This document shows, in pieces, positions 13,516 through 54,732 of a stretch of DNA of 64,000 nucleotides. Source of the stretch: Glandiceps talaboti (lineage: Eukaryota > Hemichordata > Enteropneusta > Spengelidae); NCBI RefSeq assembly GCF_964340395.1, contig NC_135559.1, positions 12,934,759-12,998,758 on the forward strand, in the 5' to 3' direction. Within the stretch, counting starts at the first letter, position 1. Every line of letters begins with the position of its first letter. A model generated the notes under the pieces. It did no database searches, was not told the DNA's origin, and worked only from the letters and a program-made list of their open reading frames with translations. The translations under genes were made by a program, and so were the position numbers.

Positions 13516-15831
13516 TTTGCTGTGACATGATTCGGAGTAATTTCCTGCTCTTACAGAAACAGTTGCCGTCACGGTATAGAGGTCTGATGGTTCTACGACA
13601 TACTGTAGCAGTTGTGAAATGTTGTGTTATACATTCTAGTATTTTGGTTACTCTCACCCCCCCCCCCCCATGATACCGTTTGTACCGTTTACAGTATTTT
13701 GATTTCATTAAGTAGCTTCAACAACGTCACACGACTTCATGTATTTTATTTACTTTGGATCACACGTCAGCTACAATACTAGGCTTTAATTAATTGATGT
13801 AGTCTGATGAACGTTACATACGCCAATAGCTGAACGGGAATATTTTGAGAACAAAGATTGGATGTTTGAAATATCGACATAAAACTTTTGAGTATCTGAC
13901 TCTTGGACTAACATGAAAATGAACGAGTCATAGCAATGTGGTTAAGGAACTTAATGTATGAATCATTAATTATAGATGATAAATGTACTCTCACGTGAGT
14001 TACAAAACTTGAATTATTTACCCTACTCTTTTGAAATATATATTATCATTTATCTTTGCTGTGGTCAAAGCTATAGCAATACATCATTTTTTGTTTCCGC
14101 AGTCGCTATCACCATGCTAATTTATTCATGGTTATGCAAATGTTCTCTAAGGAGTGATCATTTTCGACAAGATACCCTGCAATTTAACCTCTAAATAATT
14201 AATGAAAGAGAACATAAAACGACTGTACTTTGGAATGTTATAAGAATCGCCATGCACTTTGTACTTTTTATTGCCGTACTTGCACTTTCAATTAGGAATC
14301 GTTCCTTAGTGAGCATGCGCAGATCCAAAGGATTGCGAGATTACTTGTAGTTGCGATAACTTGGGTGATCGGAAGGAGAACCTTCCTCTAAAGGGTCTCG
14401 ATAAATAAGCCTAGATTATTCGTGGTTACAAACAGTGCGACAGACAATGATAAGGACAATGATTGATCACGGTTTATCGACGGGATGATATACAATTACC
14501 CAGAATGCAACATTAACGATCATTCAATATAGCAAGTGTGCAAATCCCCCATTGCATACTTTCAAATGTTAACAGAGTAAAGATGTATCTATCAAAGAAA
14601 ATCGCGTGTATAGTATCTCATATACTTGATCGTTTTGTTTCTTTATAGGCAGATCTGCTTTAAAGGTCAGGGTTTCTATCCCAGGTTGTTGTATTTGATA
14701 GTGATATCTTATCAGTAGAACCATAATGCTTCATAGCATTACTCTTGTGTACTTAGGCAACTTTTCTATACCTCTGTCATAAAACTTTATTGACTCCTGA
14801 ATTTCAATCGCAATCTGACCTGGGCCTTTAAACATTTGCCCATTTTTGTAGCGCTTCGGGTCGGTGAGGTAACTGAATGTTTTTTTTTAAGGGGTACACT
14901 CTGTCACTTCACAGTCTATGGTGTTTACTTTTTGTTTTAATGTATTTATGCGATTCCAGTTGATAAAACAAATTAAAACCATGCCTTGCAACATAAGCCT
15001 AAAATTATTGTTTGGTTCCGGTTGCCTAGTTTTTCACTACTAACACTAAACATTTTTTCGTATTCGAGAAAAAATAATATAATCGCGAAAATTGCGAAGT
15101 CTCGCGAGAAAAAAGTGGATGCGGAAACTGACATCAACTTAAAAAAGATAATATAAAACTGTTCTTCCAATCTGTAATGGTTGTACATCTGATGAGAAGA
15201 AACCAATAACACGGAGACCATACGGAAAACAACGCCAACGAAAAACATAACTACCTGAACTAGACACTTACATAATCTATTCAAAAAATCAACAACAACA
15301 AAATAAAAAAAAATAAAAATCTACTTACCCCACCAATTCCAAAACTGACCGTAACCAGAACTACACAATTACAACGTAATCTGTTAGGTACTAATTAGTT
15401 CTAAATGTAATACAGTCTGGATTCCAAAGTTTTCTTTTTCACATTAAAAAAATTTCATGTCATGTCATACTGTGTTTGACATTTACTTTTCATCCATTTT
15501 TGCGTTTATTGTGTATTTGATTTTTATCTGTATACTGATTTTTGTTGAAAATGGAGCCTCAGTACAAAATGAACAGCCTCTATATCGTGCTGGGTCGGAC
15601 CATATTTATTTCTGAAGACGTTTTAGTGGGTTTTAAATTTTTTACAAAAAATTAGTCGAAAATGTTCCTCAGAATTGAGTGTTTCACAGTCGTACTACTG
15701 TAGTATCCATATCGTTCGGTTTGTTTGAAAGAGATAAAATCATGTATACATCAATAACTTTGTCACTAATATGATTTGACGTAATTACCACAGTCTGACA
15801 ACAAGCTAATCGTCACATATTGGCAATCTTA
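13516..15831. other. No gene recognised
   Basis: AT-rich sequence with a C-run at 13657-13669 and no protein-like exon. The open frame at 14973-15284 (minus) is rich in hydrophobic residues but matches no family I recognise. Confidence 0.45.
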
Positions 15832-16258
15832 TTAGGCCAAATAAAAAAAATTATGTGTTTCTGGTAACCCGACCGACCCTAGTTTAGATCCCCGACCCTC
15901 AACATTTTTTTGCAAGCAGAAAATGTAAAATGGTAACTATTTACTGATATCTCCGTGTACATCTTCATGACTTTGTAGTCATTAAAAAAATCATATTTCA
16001 GAGAGAAACCAGATCTTTTTAGACTATAACAGTACAGTCTGCATAACATGTTCGTCTACTTAACTTATAATTGTCTTTATTTACTTCTTGTAAACCTCAT
16101 CAAACTCTCACGGATGTATTGTGACCAACGAGTATCTTATCTTGGGGTCGAAGTAATTTTTAAAAATTTAAAGTAAAATAATATAAAATTCCGACCTAAC
16201 TACCCTATTTTCTGTAGTCATGCTATCGGAAACAAACATTGTATTTCATTTTGCCTAA
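15832..16258 (-). mobile_element. Non-autonomous DNA element (TTAGGC family), copy 2
   Basis: Inverted partner of 11721-12168, alignable along almost its full length with small indels. It begins TTAGGCCAAATAAAAAAAAT and ends in the complement of TTAGGCAAAATG. The two copies form a 4-kb-spaced inverted pair. No coding capacity. Confidence 0.7.
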
Positions 16259-17676
16259 TTACATACTCTGAAGCCTAGCAAAATGCGTTCGTGCGTGAAA
16301 CATCCAATGAAAAACTACAAATTAGACGTGGAAGTAAAAATAAAACCTAGTTAGACAACAATTCCATTATTGATTTTAAGTACTTGAAAGAGTCATAAGC
16401 ACTAATGCATAACGACCAGAATCTTTTTAATGTACCCAATGTTGTGATACGAAGCTCGGTGTTCACTGTGCAGACAAGTTCTACATTAGCAATCAGCTGT
16501 TACGTCATGTCGGTTACTCATGACGTAAGAAATTTTGGATATGAATTTTAAAAAATTGAAACCAGACCACCTCGGGATTCACTCAAATGAAAGACCATTT
16601 GTGTGGTTGTGAACGTCTTAGATGCTTTTTTGTGCTAAAAGGAGCCAAAAAGCCATCTTTACAAATTTTGCATTTAGAGATTTCTCTAGAAGAGAAGTAG
16701 AAAATGGCAAAAATGGCTTAGAAGAGATCTGCTGCACTCTGCAGTGAGGCATTCTGGGAAACCGACAAAAGTTAGGAGCCCCACATCACCTCTTTAACTC
16801 GTGCCTAAACAATGATGCCGCGGCTATTGCCTCAAGAAGTGCCCCAAACTCGTGTATACGCATAACAGGCACAGTGATAGGAGGCATTCTATTAAGTCAG
16901 ATTTGCTTACTTTTATCAATCTGTACTAATAACTTTTCTGGGTCCCTACGCATAAAAGAAATGCTGCGGAGATAAAAATCAGTCTTGCGTTTCTTCCACT
17001 TTTAGAGTGTGATAAATTATCGATACTCTTTACGTTTATAGTCGTAGGACCACTTGCGTGAGAATAGTTGGAGTATCTCCTACCTAGTCGCATGCAATGA
17101 TTCAATATTTATGGTAGACCTTTTCCCCGTATAATGACTAACGTTTTATGTACGTTTTGAAATACTACGAATGGGGAAACTATTAACGGAGCGACACACA
17201 TGATGGTAAAACGGTGTTTAGAGTCTGTATCCTAAAGCAAATTTCATCGTGTTTATAACAGCCCAGATAGGCGATTGAATCCATTTCAGGAAATGTAGGA
17301 ATTTACAATACAGAATGTGATATGAAACACTGTCCTTGCATGTGTTGCTTGCCTGCCACTGACCTATTAAGAATTCACGTTAAGAAAGTCATCTTTTTTA
17401 GTACTTCCGACCACTTTACAGATGTGGATCTGATAACGATTTACTAAAGCGGAACAGCGTGATGAAACGTGATCATACGGACATGGTCGATATGTTAATG
17501 GATGTGGTTCATTCTAAACGAAACAACATATGGCATACAACTTGCGTTTTAAATAATCGGACATGGGAAATGAAATATCAAAGAATAGGCAAACGACAAA
17601 ACCAAAGATCAGAGCAAACAAACAAACAAACGAACAAACGAACAAACACACACATAAATACATACTTAGATACATA
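16259..17676. other. No gene recognised
   Basis: AT-rich. No exon or repeat of note. Confidence 0.4.
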
Positions 17677-17742
17677 GATATATTCATACATACATACATA
17701 CATACATACATACATACATACATACATACATACGTACGTACA

Positions 17743-17806
<64 letters not shown>

Positions 17807-17923
17807 CATACATACATACATACATACATACATACATACATACATTCATACATGCATGCATGCATGCATGCACGCGCGCGCACACACACATACTTACATA
17901 CACACATGCATGCATGCACGCGC

Positions 17924-17986
<63 letters not shown>

Positions 17987-18200
17987 CATACATACATACA
18001 TGCATGCATGCATGCATGCATGCATGCATGCATACATACATACATGCATGCATGCATGCATGCATGCATGCATGCATGCATGCATACATACATACATACA
18101 TACATACATACATACATACATACATACATACATACATACATACATACATACATACATACACACACACATACATACATACATACATACATACATACATACT
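17677..18200. repeat. (ACAT)n/(GCAT)n/(CGCA)n microsatellite
   Basis: More than 500 bp of (ACAT)n with blocks of (GCAT)n, which is self-complementary, and CACGCGCG motifs near 17870-17945. Long open frames on both strands are artefacts. Confidence 0.95.
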
Positions 18201-18922
18201 CAAAATATCAATTGAAACTTTTAATAATAAATAATATACAAATTGAAAAAACAAATTAAAGAATAGACGAACAAGAAAACAAATAACCAAATATGCAAAC
18301 ACACACAAACAAACAAACACACAAGAATTCAGGATGTGAAACAACATCACACAACGAATTGATAATACACAACAACAAAAATCGCGTGTAATGTATAACA
18401 TTGAACTTGCAATAAAATGGAGAATAAAAGAATAAAAAATAACTAAGCTATAACAAAACGCATCCAAAGGAAATTTCCAAAGGAGAAATAAATAACAAAA
18501 GAAACTGAAAATTATTTTTGAGAGAAAAAATTGGAAAAGTGAACAACTTAAAGAATCAAGCCAATCAATAAATAAATCGACATCAGAAGTTTTGCTATTT
18601 TAGACAAAAACGTACAAAGACACACTTGGTCTGTTCCCTAAACACAAATCAATAAAAGAATTTCTAGTTTATAATTGAATGCAGTTTTGATAATGAGGAG
18701 GCCATTAATGACATTGACTTTATGGTCCATTATTGGAATATGATATGCCTGAATAATATTGCTATGGTAATTTACCACTTTTTATCTATCTGAGTTCATT
18801 CCTAGGGAATTAGTATTATTTCGCACTACTAGTTTGAAATTGATATTGCCCTCCATTGCTCATTCAACTTTAAAAAAATTGATTTTGTCTTTTCGCTTAG
18901 TGCCTGTGAGCATGCATTTTGT

Positions 18923-18925
<3 letters not shown>

Positions 18926-18996
<71 letters not shown>

Positions 18997-19290
18997 TGTG
19001 CATGTATGTATGTATGTATGTATGTATGTATGTATGTGTGTGTGTGTATGTATGTATGTATGTATGTATGTATGTATGTATGTATGTATGTATGTATGTA
19101 TGTATGAGTGTGTGTGTGTATGTATGTATGTATGTATGTATGTATGTGTGTGTGTATGTATGTATGTATGTATGTATGTATGTATGTATGTATGTATGTA
19201 TGTATGTATGTATGTATGTATGTATGTACGGATGGACGGACGGACGGACGGACGGACGGACAGATGGATGGATGGATGCAAGCAAGTATG
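18926..19290. repeat. (GA)n, (GTAT)n and (GGAC)n compound microsatellite
   Basis: (GA)n to about 18994 runs directly into (GTAT)n with GTGT interruptions, then (GGAC)n and (GGAT)n from about 19229. Confidence 0.95.
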
Positions 19291-19975
19291 TATGTTCTTT
19301 TAGTTAAAGTTCATAGGCCTCCGATCTCTCTTGGAACCCATGTCGTCTTATGATTTACTATCCATATATACACATGCCAAAATATGAAAACGTTATAGTG
19401 AAATGAGAAATAGAATTATAGCAGTGTAGGAATGGAAATGAAGCACCATAGTTCATAACCAAACCGTCGTTTTGAATCATAAACCAGATTTTGACGTGAC
19501 GAAGGCTAATAGTGGGTTATATAAATCACTTAAGCTGAGGATATGAAACTCTGAGAATGACGTAGTAGATTTTGACATTTATGGAAATGATGAATTTATG
19601 ACGTTGTAACTGTCGAACTTTGTAACTTTAACGTAATCCTCTGTCATCAATTGATACGTATCAAATGTTTGTAATAAGACCAACATGTGATCCCTCGCTC
19701 TTTAATCAGTTTTATTATCACATAAAATATTAAGTGTTTGTAATCCTCTAGTTCCTTTCCTATACTGGTGGTCACCCGCAGATTTATGTGTCGAGGAATG
19801 GATGTGCAGCCGTGGAAGCGTGGGAAAAAGTTTCATCGTGCGGAGAAGAAAACATTCATATGTTTAATACATGGTTGAATGCTTTTAATTTTAGCTTACT
19901 GGTACTACATTGGTACAGGGTCAGCCATCTACATGTTGATGCCACATTCAAAATCCTCAAAACGCACTTACAGCA

Positions 19976-20326
19976 CGTTTAAAGTTACCATTCACAAGCT
20001 CTGTGTGATACAACCACATAGAAACCGATAAGAAACAACTTCAAATGTAACACTTTTTAGATGACAAGATTGAATCAATACAGTTCCTTGCTACATTTTG
20101 TCTAAATTGAATGAACTAAAGTGTCGCCATGAACACACCAAACGCAGACGTCGTAATGTTGGCGCCTGCGTGTCTGCGTTTAGTAGCAGTTTAAATGGTT
20201 TATTTCATAATAGACAAAGTGTAGCAAGAAATTGCGATCTAGCTATCTTAGTGTAGATTATGCAGTTTATGAGTGGTTTCTGCTGGTTGTATGAAACAGA
20301 CCAAGTGAACGGTAACTTGAAACGGG
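19976..20326. mobile_element. MITE with long terminal inverted repeats, copy 1
   Basis: About 350 bp. The left end reads AAAGTTACCATTCACAAG and continues CTCTGTGTGATACAACCAC and AGAAACC. The right end in reverse reads CAAGTTACCGTTCACTTG and continues GTCTGTTTCATACAACCAG and AGAAACC. The imperfect inverted ends therefore span about 55 bp. The centre holds a GCAGACGTC / GTCTGCG palindrome (about 20144-20180). A homologous copy is at 50426-50760. No coding capacity and no clear target duplication. Confidence 0.7.
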
Positions 20327-20512
20327 TTGTATTCGTTGAAATGATGTGTCAGAAATTTGATGAAACTATCGCATATACTATTGAACTCCTCCGTTGGTCG
20401 CTGCGACATCCACGTCTCCGACTAATCGTTGTGAATGTGTATTCGTCTAGTATTCTCCTAATTTCACTGTGAACGGTTTTTACAACGTACAGTTTTAGTC
20501 AGTTAACCTGAA

Positions 20513-20790
20513 ATAAAATGTAGCAGTGTTAGTAATGTTAGTAAGATTTTAGTCAAGCCCAGACAATTAAAATGTAACAATGTTAGTAAAAGTTTTGTAA
20601 GCACATGCAATCAGATGTATCAATGTTAGTAAGATTGTGTGACGTCATAATTTGTAATGTTACTGTTAGTAAGATTTTTGCCAAACCAGGCGATAAAATG
20701 TAGCAATGTTTAATATTAAGAATTTTGTCAAGCAAGGCGATAAATTGCAGTTGCTGCAATGCTTGTAAGGATTTTGACGACCGATTGAAT
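20513..20790 (+). repeat. Degenerate ~60-bp tandem repeat (TGTTAGTAAGATTTT family)
   Basis: Four to five diverged units, each carrying ATGTAGCAATGTTAGTAAG(A)TTTT followed by a GTCAAGC or GCCAAACC segment. The same unit appears in reverse orientation at about 58600-58770. Confidence 0.65.
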
Positions 20791-21122
20791 TTTTAGAAAT
20801 AATTTGGATAAAGAGCCGGTAAATTGAAGAGATTATGAGAACTCTCTCATAAAACGTTAATTCTACTAGAGGGCCGTTGGTACTGGATGCTTCTTTTGAG
20901 CAATCCATCGATACCAGAACAGCTGTTAGCCTGCCATCTACGGTTAAGTATTGACGAATCATAACTTTCGTTTAGTTCAGTTCGCGGGCTTGACAAAGAA
21001 GACAAAATCATATTACTGAAGGGACTATTCACTGGATTTGTTCGTCTTTAAATTTTGTTTTGTAATTTAAAATTTAGGTTTCAGACAAACAATGGGTATG
21101 CTTTACAAAGTATTGTCAGTCG

Positions 21123-21448
21123 ATGGTACATACACTCGTTTACTCATCGGAGTGCAGAACATCTCCAGGTGGGAACACGTCCATATCTGAAATCTATCCT
21201 ATGTCCACCACTATAGCACAGCGAAGAGCACACTTCGCGGCAGGTCACTGCTTCCGTGCGAAAGGACCAAATCATCTCAGCTGTTATCTGCTTGCGATTC
21301 TCTTGTCCAAATAGGGGAAGAAGACCTCTAGACTATATGGATACAATTGCTAGAGACACCAAGCAAGAGATTGTGGACCTCCCAAGTCTAATCAGGAAGA
21401 AGGACTCCTGGCGCAACATTGTGGATTATATCTCGCATGCGTCCGCAT
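21123..21448 (+). pseudogene. 3' end of a LINE reverse-transcriptase ORF, frameshifted
   Basis: Conceptual translation gives the typical C-terminal region of a non-LTR retrotransposon polyprotein: TIAQRRAHFAAGHCFRA in one frame, then KDQIISAVICLRF, NRGRRPLDYMDTIARDT, DLPSLIRKKDSWRNIV in the next. The frame shifts by one base near 21256. This fits the RRLRFAGH...RP..TY.D.L..DTG...L...M.DR..W pattern seen in many metazoan LINEs. The ORF stops at about 21448 and is followed at once by a (GAT)n tail. A 5'-truncated, dead copy; clade not assignable from this fragment. Confidence 0.75.
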
Positions 21449-34460
<13,012 letters not shown>

Positions 34461-35540
34461 ATTGTTGCTTGCCAGTGTACCTTCATAAGATGATTACAAG
34501 CCTGTGGCCATGTGGTAAAACGCCTGTGGTAAAACGCCGAGGTGAAACGTCAGAAACCTTCGAGATCACAAAGCTATTGTACCTTCATATATTTCCATGC
34601 ATGTACGTGACGAGAATGTCAATTATATTCAAGACGACGGTAAGAAATCAAGAACGAAGAACTGTCAGTTGTCCCCGAACATTCTAAAGAGTGTATGAAA
34701 GGTCGATGCAGACTTCTACTCGATATGGACTTGCATTCAAGGCTTTCAATCGTCGAGTCGTTTCCTACGTCCTGCAGTTATTGGATCCTGATCACACTCA
34801 CCACTGACTTCCCCTCTTTTGTGACCCCTGACCCCTATGACCTAGGCGTCATACTATTGGTGGTGGACAGTACTCAGTGTTCATAGGATCGTGTGATGTT
34901 ATTTTGTGTATTCTATAGACGTCGGAGAGTGTATGGTTTAACGATAGGCAGTGGTCCTATCTTCGTCATTTTATTTGTATACATTTATATTATATTATAT
35001 ATGGGGCTTCCTTTCAATTTATGGCACTTGTCAGAAATCACATTCAAAGAATACAAAATATTCCGTATGTCACTATTATGATTTTAAAGCACGACCATCG
35101 TGATTGTATTGTTTGTGTGAGGGGTGGGGGGGGAGTGGGGATGGATGGGCCCGCCTAATCTGTCTGCCTAATCTGCCTGCACACCCGTGTTCATGTTGAC
35201 AAACTGCTCGTATCCTGCATCTTAAAAAGGTCATGCATCAAGTTTCATATAATTTGGTATGTATGTTGATGATAACAAAGGGTAGAGTTACAACAACTTT
35301 TACGAGAGGCATTCAGCTTTAAGATCTGGTTAACATTCAATATGTAAAGGTCGTTTCCTGTTATTTTCACTCGATCTTTGGTGACCCTAAAACGAATGAC
35401 AACCCGTATGACGGAAAACGAACTTATGACAGCAAATCCAGTATGTAAATAGTGGAATGACACCCTTTTAAACATTCAGTTAGTTGAAGGACACCCTCTG
35501 CACTGTAAAACGAGTGGTCGATCTTTGTAACCTATTTCCG
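34461..35540. other. 5' flank of gene A; no gene recognised
   Basis: Expected to hold the promoter of gene A (minus strand). No convincing core element was identified. A G-rich run lies at 35123-35138. Confidence 0.35.
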
Positions 35541-35544
35541 AAAT

Positions 35545-35893
35545 ACATACGCACGCACGCACGCACGCACGCACGCACATACATACATACATACATACAT
35601 ACATACATACATACATACATACATACATACATACATACATACATACATACATACATACATACATACATACATACATACATACATCCATACATCCATACAT
35701 ACATACATACATACATACGCACATACGCACATACATACATACATACATACATACATACATACATACATACATACGCACATACATACATACGCACGCACGC
35801 ACGCGCGCACACACACACGCACATACACACACATGCACACATACATACATACATACATACATACATACATACATACATGCATGCATGCACGCA

Positions 35894-35925
<32 letters not shown>

Positions 35926-35970
35926 CATACATACATACATACATACATACATACATACATACACACATAC
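35545..35970. repeat. (ACAT)n/(GCAC)n microsatellite
   Basis: A compound array with CATC and CACGCGCG variants. The long open frames on both strands are artefacts. Confidence 0.95.
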
Positions 35971-35999
35971 ATGCAAATAACGGTAGTCGTCTTTTCAAA

Positions 36000-37379
36000 A
36001 AATGTTTCTGTTTATTTTACAAATATACAGAGGAAATGTACTATCTACAAAATGTACAAGATTATCGTACAAATGTTGCTGTCTCAACAAACATACTTTT
36101 TTACTATTTTTACGTCACCATGTCAGCTGATATGAAAATGTTGTGTTCAATGATTGCATAATAATGGATTGACAAAAAGGACAATGTGATAACGCTTCTT
36201 ATGTATGTACATTAAACCTGACATTACATACTGCCAAAAATTGCCAAAATGAGAGATACCAGTAACAATGTATAACTTGCAGTAATCAAGTGGGTGTTGG
36301 AGTTGGAATTCGAGTAGGCGAAAAGTCACATATCGTAAACACTTCTGTGATTTAGTCGGTGGTGGCGCTATTCAAGAACACAGTGTTTGATTATAACAGC
36401 TGGGTGGGAATTCGATTCGTGCCTTCTATGACGTCACAATAGTCTTCTGGTATTGCTAGTAGGGACATTTTTTATACGTAAAACAATTACGTCATCAAAT
36501 TTTTATAAGTATATCTTAACACCAAGGTTGAGTTCAGTCAATAGGGAATTTGCAAACCCGCCATGTGGAATATTGCATCATGGGAAATGTGATAATAAAT
36601 ACTAAGCATTTTACACTTTAAGCTTGACCACCCCCAAGAGGTTGCTATATGGATGCAATGTTTCACACGAGCTAGATCTCGTGAGATCTACCGCGAGACG
36701 AAAATCGGCTTATTACAAATTATGTACACTACACATAAACTTACTGACACGATACGAAAATAAATGGTCAAAATAAAACACAAAAGTCTACAAATAAAAA
36801 AGAAAGAAGTATAACATAACGTATATAAGATGATATAATTTTACAACTCATTTAGGTGGTCAGCTTACAAACGATTGGTGGATAATGTAAATAGGAATGC
36901 ATAACTGAATAATAGAAACAAAGGCATAAAATAAACAAACGGTGAGGGCGCCCTATACATCACGGCTACTATAACATATCACAGGTATAAAATGTAATAT
37001 TTACAGAAAAATTCTTTCATTAAAGCTTTCAAATTAGAAATAATACACGTTAACGAATAAACAGCATACTTCCAATATAAAGCTACGCCATGTCTTGTTT
37101 AAAGTACAAATAAAATGAAATTTATTAATTCAATCTTGGAAAAAACGACCCTGAGATCCCCGTGCTTTTAATATTTTACTTATCCATGAAGAGTGTTTAC
37201 TACTTGAGTTTAAGAATAAGAGTTTGTATATAGTACATATTTATGTTTTATCATTCTGTAATTTCAAATTGAAACACACTGTGCTTGTATTTTGATTCGG
37301 TTTACTATTTGAGGTGCCGATTCCACGTGCACCTTTAAGATTTTGAAATAATACATTAACCGCATGTTAAACAAGCTTC
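36000..37379. other. No gene recognised
   Basis: AT-rich intergenic sequence between genes A and B, with no protein-like frame. Confidence 0.45.
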
Positions 37380-37620
37380 TAGCCCAACCCCTTAGAGTGA
37401 CACCCACTCCTGCTCCACCCATCCCAACACTTTAGAGTGTCACCCGCCCCTACCCATCCCATCCCCTTAATGTGATACCCACCCCTACCCCACCCCATGT
37501 GACTCCCACACCCTACCTTTCCAATTCCAACCCATTAGACACCCATCACATACATCACCCCTTCCTAACCCAAAGTGTCACCTACAACCTACCCAACCCC
37601 ACCCCAATCACTATAATCCC
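37380..37620 (+). repeat. C-rich degenerate minisatellite
   Basis: Diverged units of about 55-60 bp built from ACCCCTTAGAGTG(A/T)CACCC followed by a run such as CTACCCCACCCCATCCC. The C-runs on this strand mean G-runs on the other. Confidence 0.7.
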
Positions 37621-38318
37621 TTGAAAATAACATTACCTTCAAACCACGGGCAAATATTAGTTTTCCGGACGGTATCCATAAAATTTCGTGTAAATATAAA
37701 TTTATATTAAACTAAGTTATCAAAAATCGAGATTAAAAATTGTTTGAATACACTCTACCGTTGCCACGTCAAGTTAATGAAATAACTTAAGAGTCTTTAA
37801 AACTGTGTCATGAGAATTATGAGTCCCCAATTCTACATATTCACAAAATACTTAAATTTTATAATAAATAGTGCATAACAGCTGCTTTGAAAGGTTTATC
37901 ATTATTTCCGTGTAAATGATTATATTGTAAAACTGTACTTTTGTTGTCATGGAAATCTACAAATGCACCCTTAACCTTACCACCGTGAACTTAACCATAG
38001 TTCACCTTACCTTATAACTAAAGATGAATATCACGTGACATGATACAATAAAATTTAAAAAAATTCTAATATATGTATCGTCATCATTTTGCGCCTGATA
38101 GTCACAGCAGATTTATCACGTGACCGTCAAAATTCAGTCCGTCCCTGGGCCAGACAAGCAATGTATTCTTTCGAGAAATTCAAAAAAATGTCAAAATTGA
38201 CAAATTCTCAGGAGTTTCTAAACAATACTAATCAAACTTATTTTGATAAGTGGTTTGCGGAAGACATAATTGATTTATGATTTCTTATCAAATGAATGAC
38301 AATATCCTTCTAACATTA

Positions 38319-38355
38319 TTTATTTTAAAAAGTATGATTTTGCTATCATTTTATT
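38319..38355 (-). promoter_or_regulatory. Candidate polyadenylation signals of gene B
   Basis: Two minus-strand AATAAA hexamers at 38319-38324 and 38350-38355, about 225-260 bases after the gene B stop codon. Position fits a short 3' UTR, but AATAAA is common in AT-rich DNA. Confidence 0.35.
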
Positions 38356-38579
38356 ATGTCTAACATATTTTAGACGAAATTAAATTATCACTCATAGAAA
38401 TAACTTCAAAGTATAAATTTGTGTTTAAATTCTGTATATTATTTACAAAAATAATTTTTTTCTCATGCACGCCATCTTGACATGGTGCTCAGTCTTTCAC
38501 AAGAAAGAATCAAAACAGTTTTGATAATAATTAGGTGGATTTTGTTTCAGAAAGGGTCTAATATTTCAAAGACGCGTCA

Positions 38580-53523
<14,944 letters not shown>

Positions 53524-54159
53524 GTTCTGTCTCTTACTTTTACAACGTTACAAAACGGAGTTCTTTCTAAGAAAAAAAAGAAGAAAAAATCAAGGATTTC
53601 CGTTAGTTCATCCAAAATTCGTCTAATAAACGTATTAAACGCTGCCCAAGGTGATTATTCGATTTCTCTTCATGTCTTGAGTATGGTAATAAAGTCACTG
53701 TTTTTCGCTCAGGGCATTTATTTGCACGTTTTTGAAAGCACACATCGTCAGTGATTGCCTTTGACTAGCAATATCGATCTGTATGCTGTAATCAAAAGCT
53801 AAATAAAAAGTGAACGAACAGTTCAAATAATGAGTTTGCCTGCGTATATTTAATCAAGTGTTAGTGTACTGTGTTATAGCCTGAGGTGGTGTATTTTATT
53901 ACTCACAACCCAGACTAATTAAGTGGATTATTCGTGAGAGGTTGGTGTAGATGAAAAATTTCAGTTCAGTAATCAAACACAATAAATATGGCTATTTGTT
54001 TTGAACACTTTCTTCTATTACGACACTAGCTAAGCCTCGTGGATCATTTTATATGGTGATTTATTATGGCGTGGTGTCAAATACTTAGCGTGTCATGATC
54101 ATGTACAGTAAAACATATTTGATTATAACTTCATAATTTGGGGCAAATATTTCGTAACG
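53524..54159. other. 5' flank of gene B
   Basis: Must contain the 5' UTR and promoter of gene B (minus strand). I see no convincing TATA or initiator. No other gene recognised. Confidence 0.35.
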
Positions 54160-54350
54160 ATGACAAAGGGTGTAATAAAAGCAAAGTGATTTTGTGCATT
54201 TTACAAGAAACAAGGACATTCCGTGACGGAAACGAGTTCAAAATGGCGGCTAGCTGCGAATATGATGATAAATTGTGTAATAACACGAATTGGTTTTTTT
54301 CAATTTTACATGAAACGTGCATCTAAAACGAAAATGAGTTCAAATGGAGA
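54160..54350 (+). repeat. Two diverged ~100-bp tandem units
   Basis: The block GATGA(C/T)AAA..GTGTAATAA...TTTTACA(A/T)GAAAC...GAGTTCAAA occurs twice, starting near 54160 and 54262. It is partly open in frame (DDKGCN...ILQET and DDKLCN...ILHET), but no family is recognised. Confidence 0.55.
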
Positions 54351-54626
54351 CTGGTTTAATATTAATCAAAAATTAGAAGAAGAAAAATGAACCCCTTGAG
54401 GGCAATTACATGTTGTAATGCGTCAAAAATATTGGTTTCGCGCTCTTTCTTATCTGGTTATTACATTTGTGAATTGCTTTAATAGAATACAAACGTACTG
54501 TAGTAGTGGGACGCCGTGTGGAAGCTTAAGGTGTGTGGATAAACACACATAAATACAAACAAACTCTCTGACTATGTATTCAACGCGATATAAGTATTGG
54601 AATAACAGAAGAATCTACGTTCACGG

Positions 54627-54732
54627 TCGGTATTGTATGCATGGACAACACAATGTCCAGTCGGTATTGTATGCATGGACAATACAGTGTCCAGTCCGTA
54701 TTGTATGCATGGGCAACACAGGGTCCAAGATC
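54627..54732 (+). repeat. 34-bp tandem repeat, 3 copies
   Basis: Unit CGGTATTGTATGCATGGACA followed by ACACAATGTCCAGT. Each unit contains a TGGACA/TGTCCA dyad. Confidence 0.85.
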
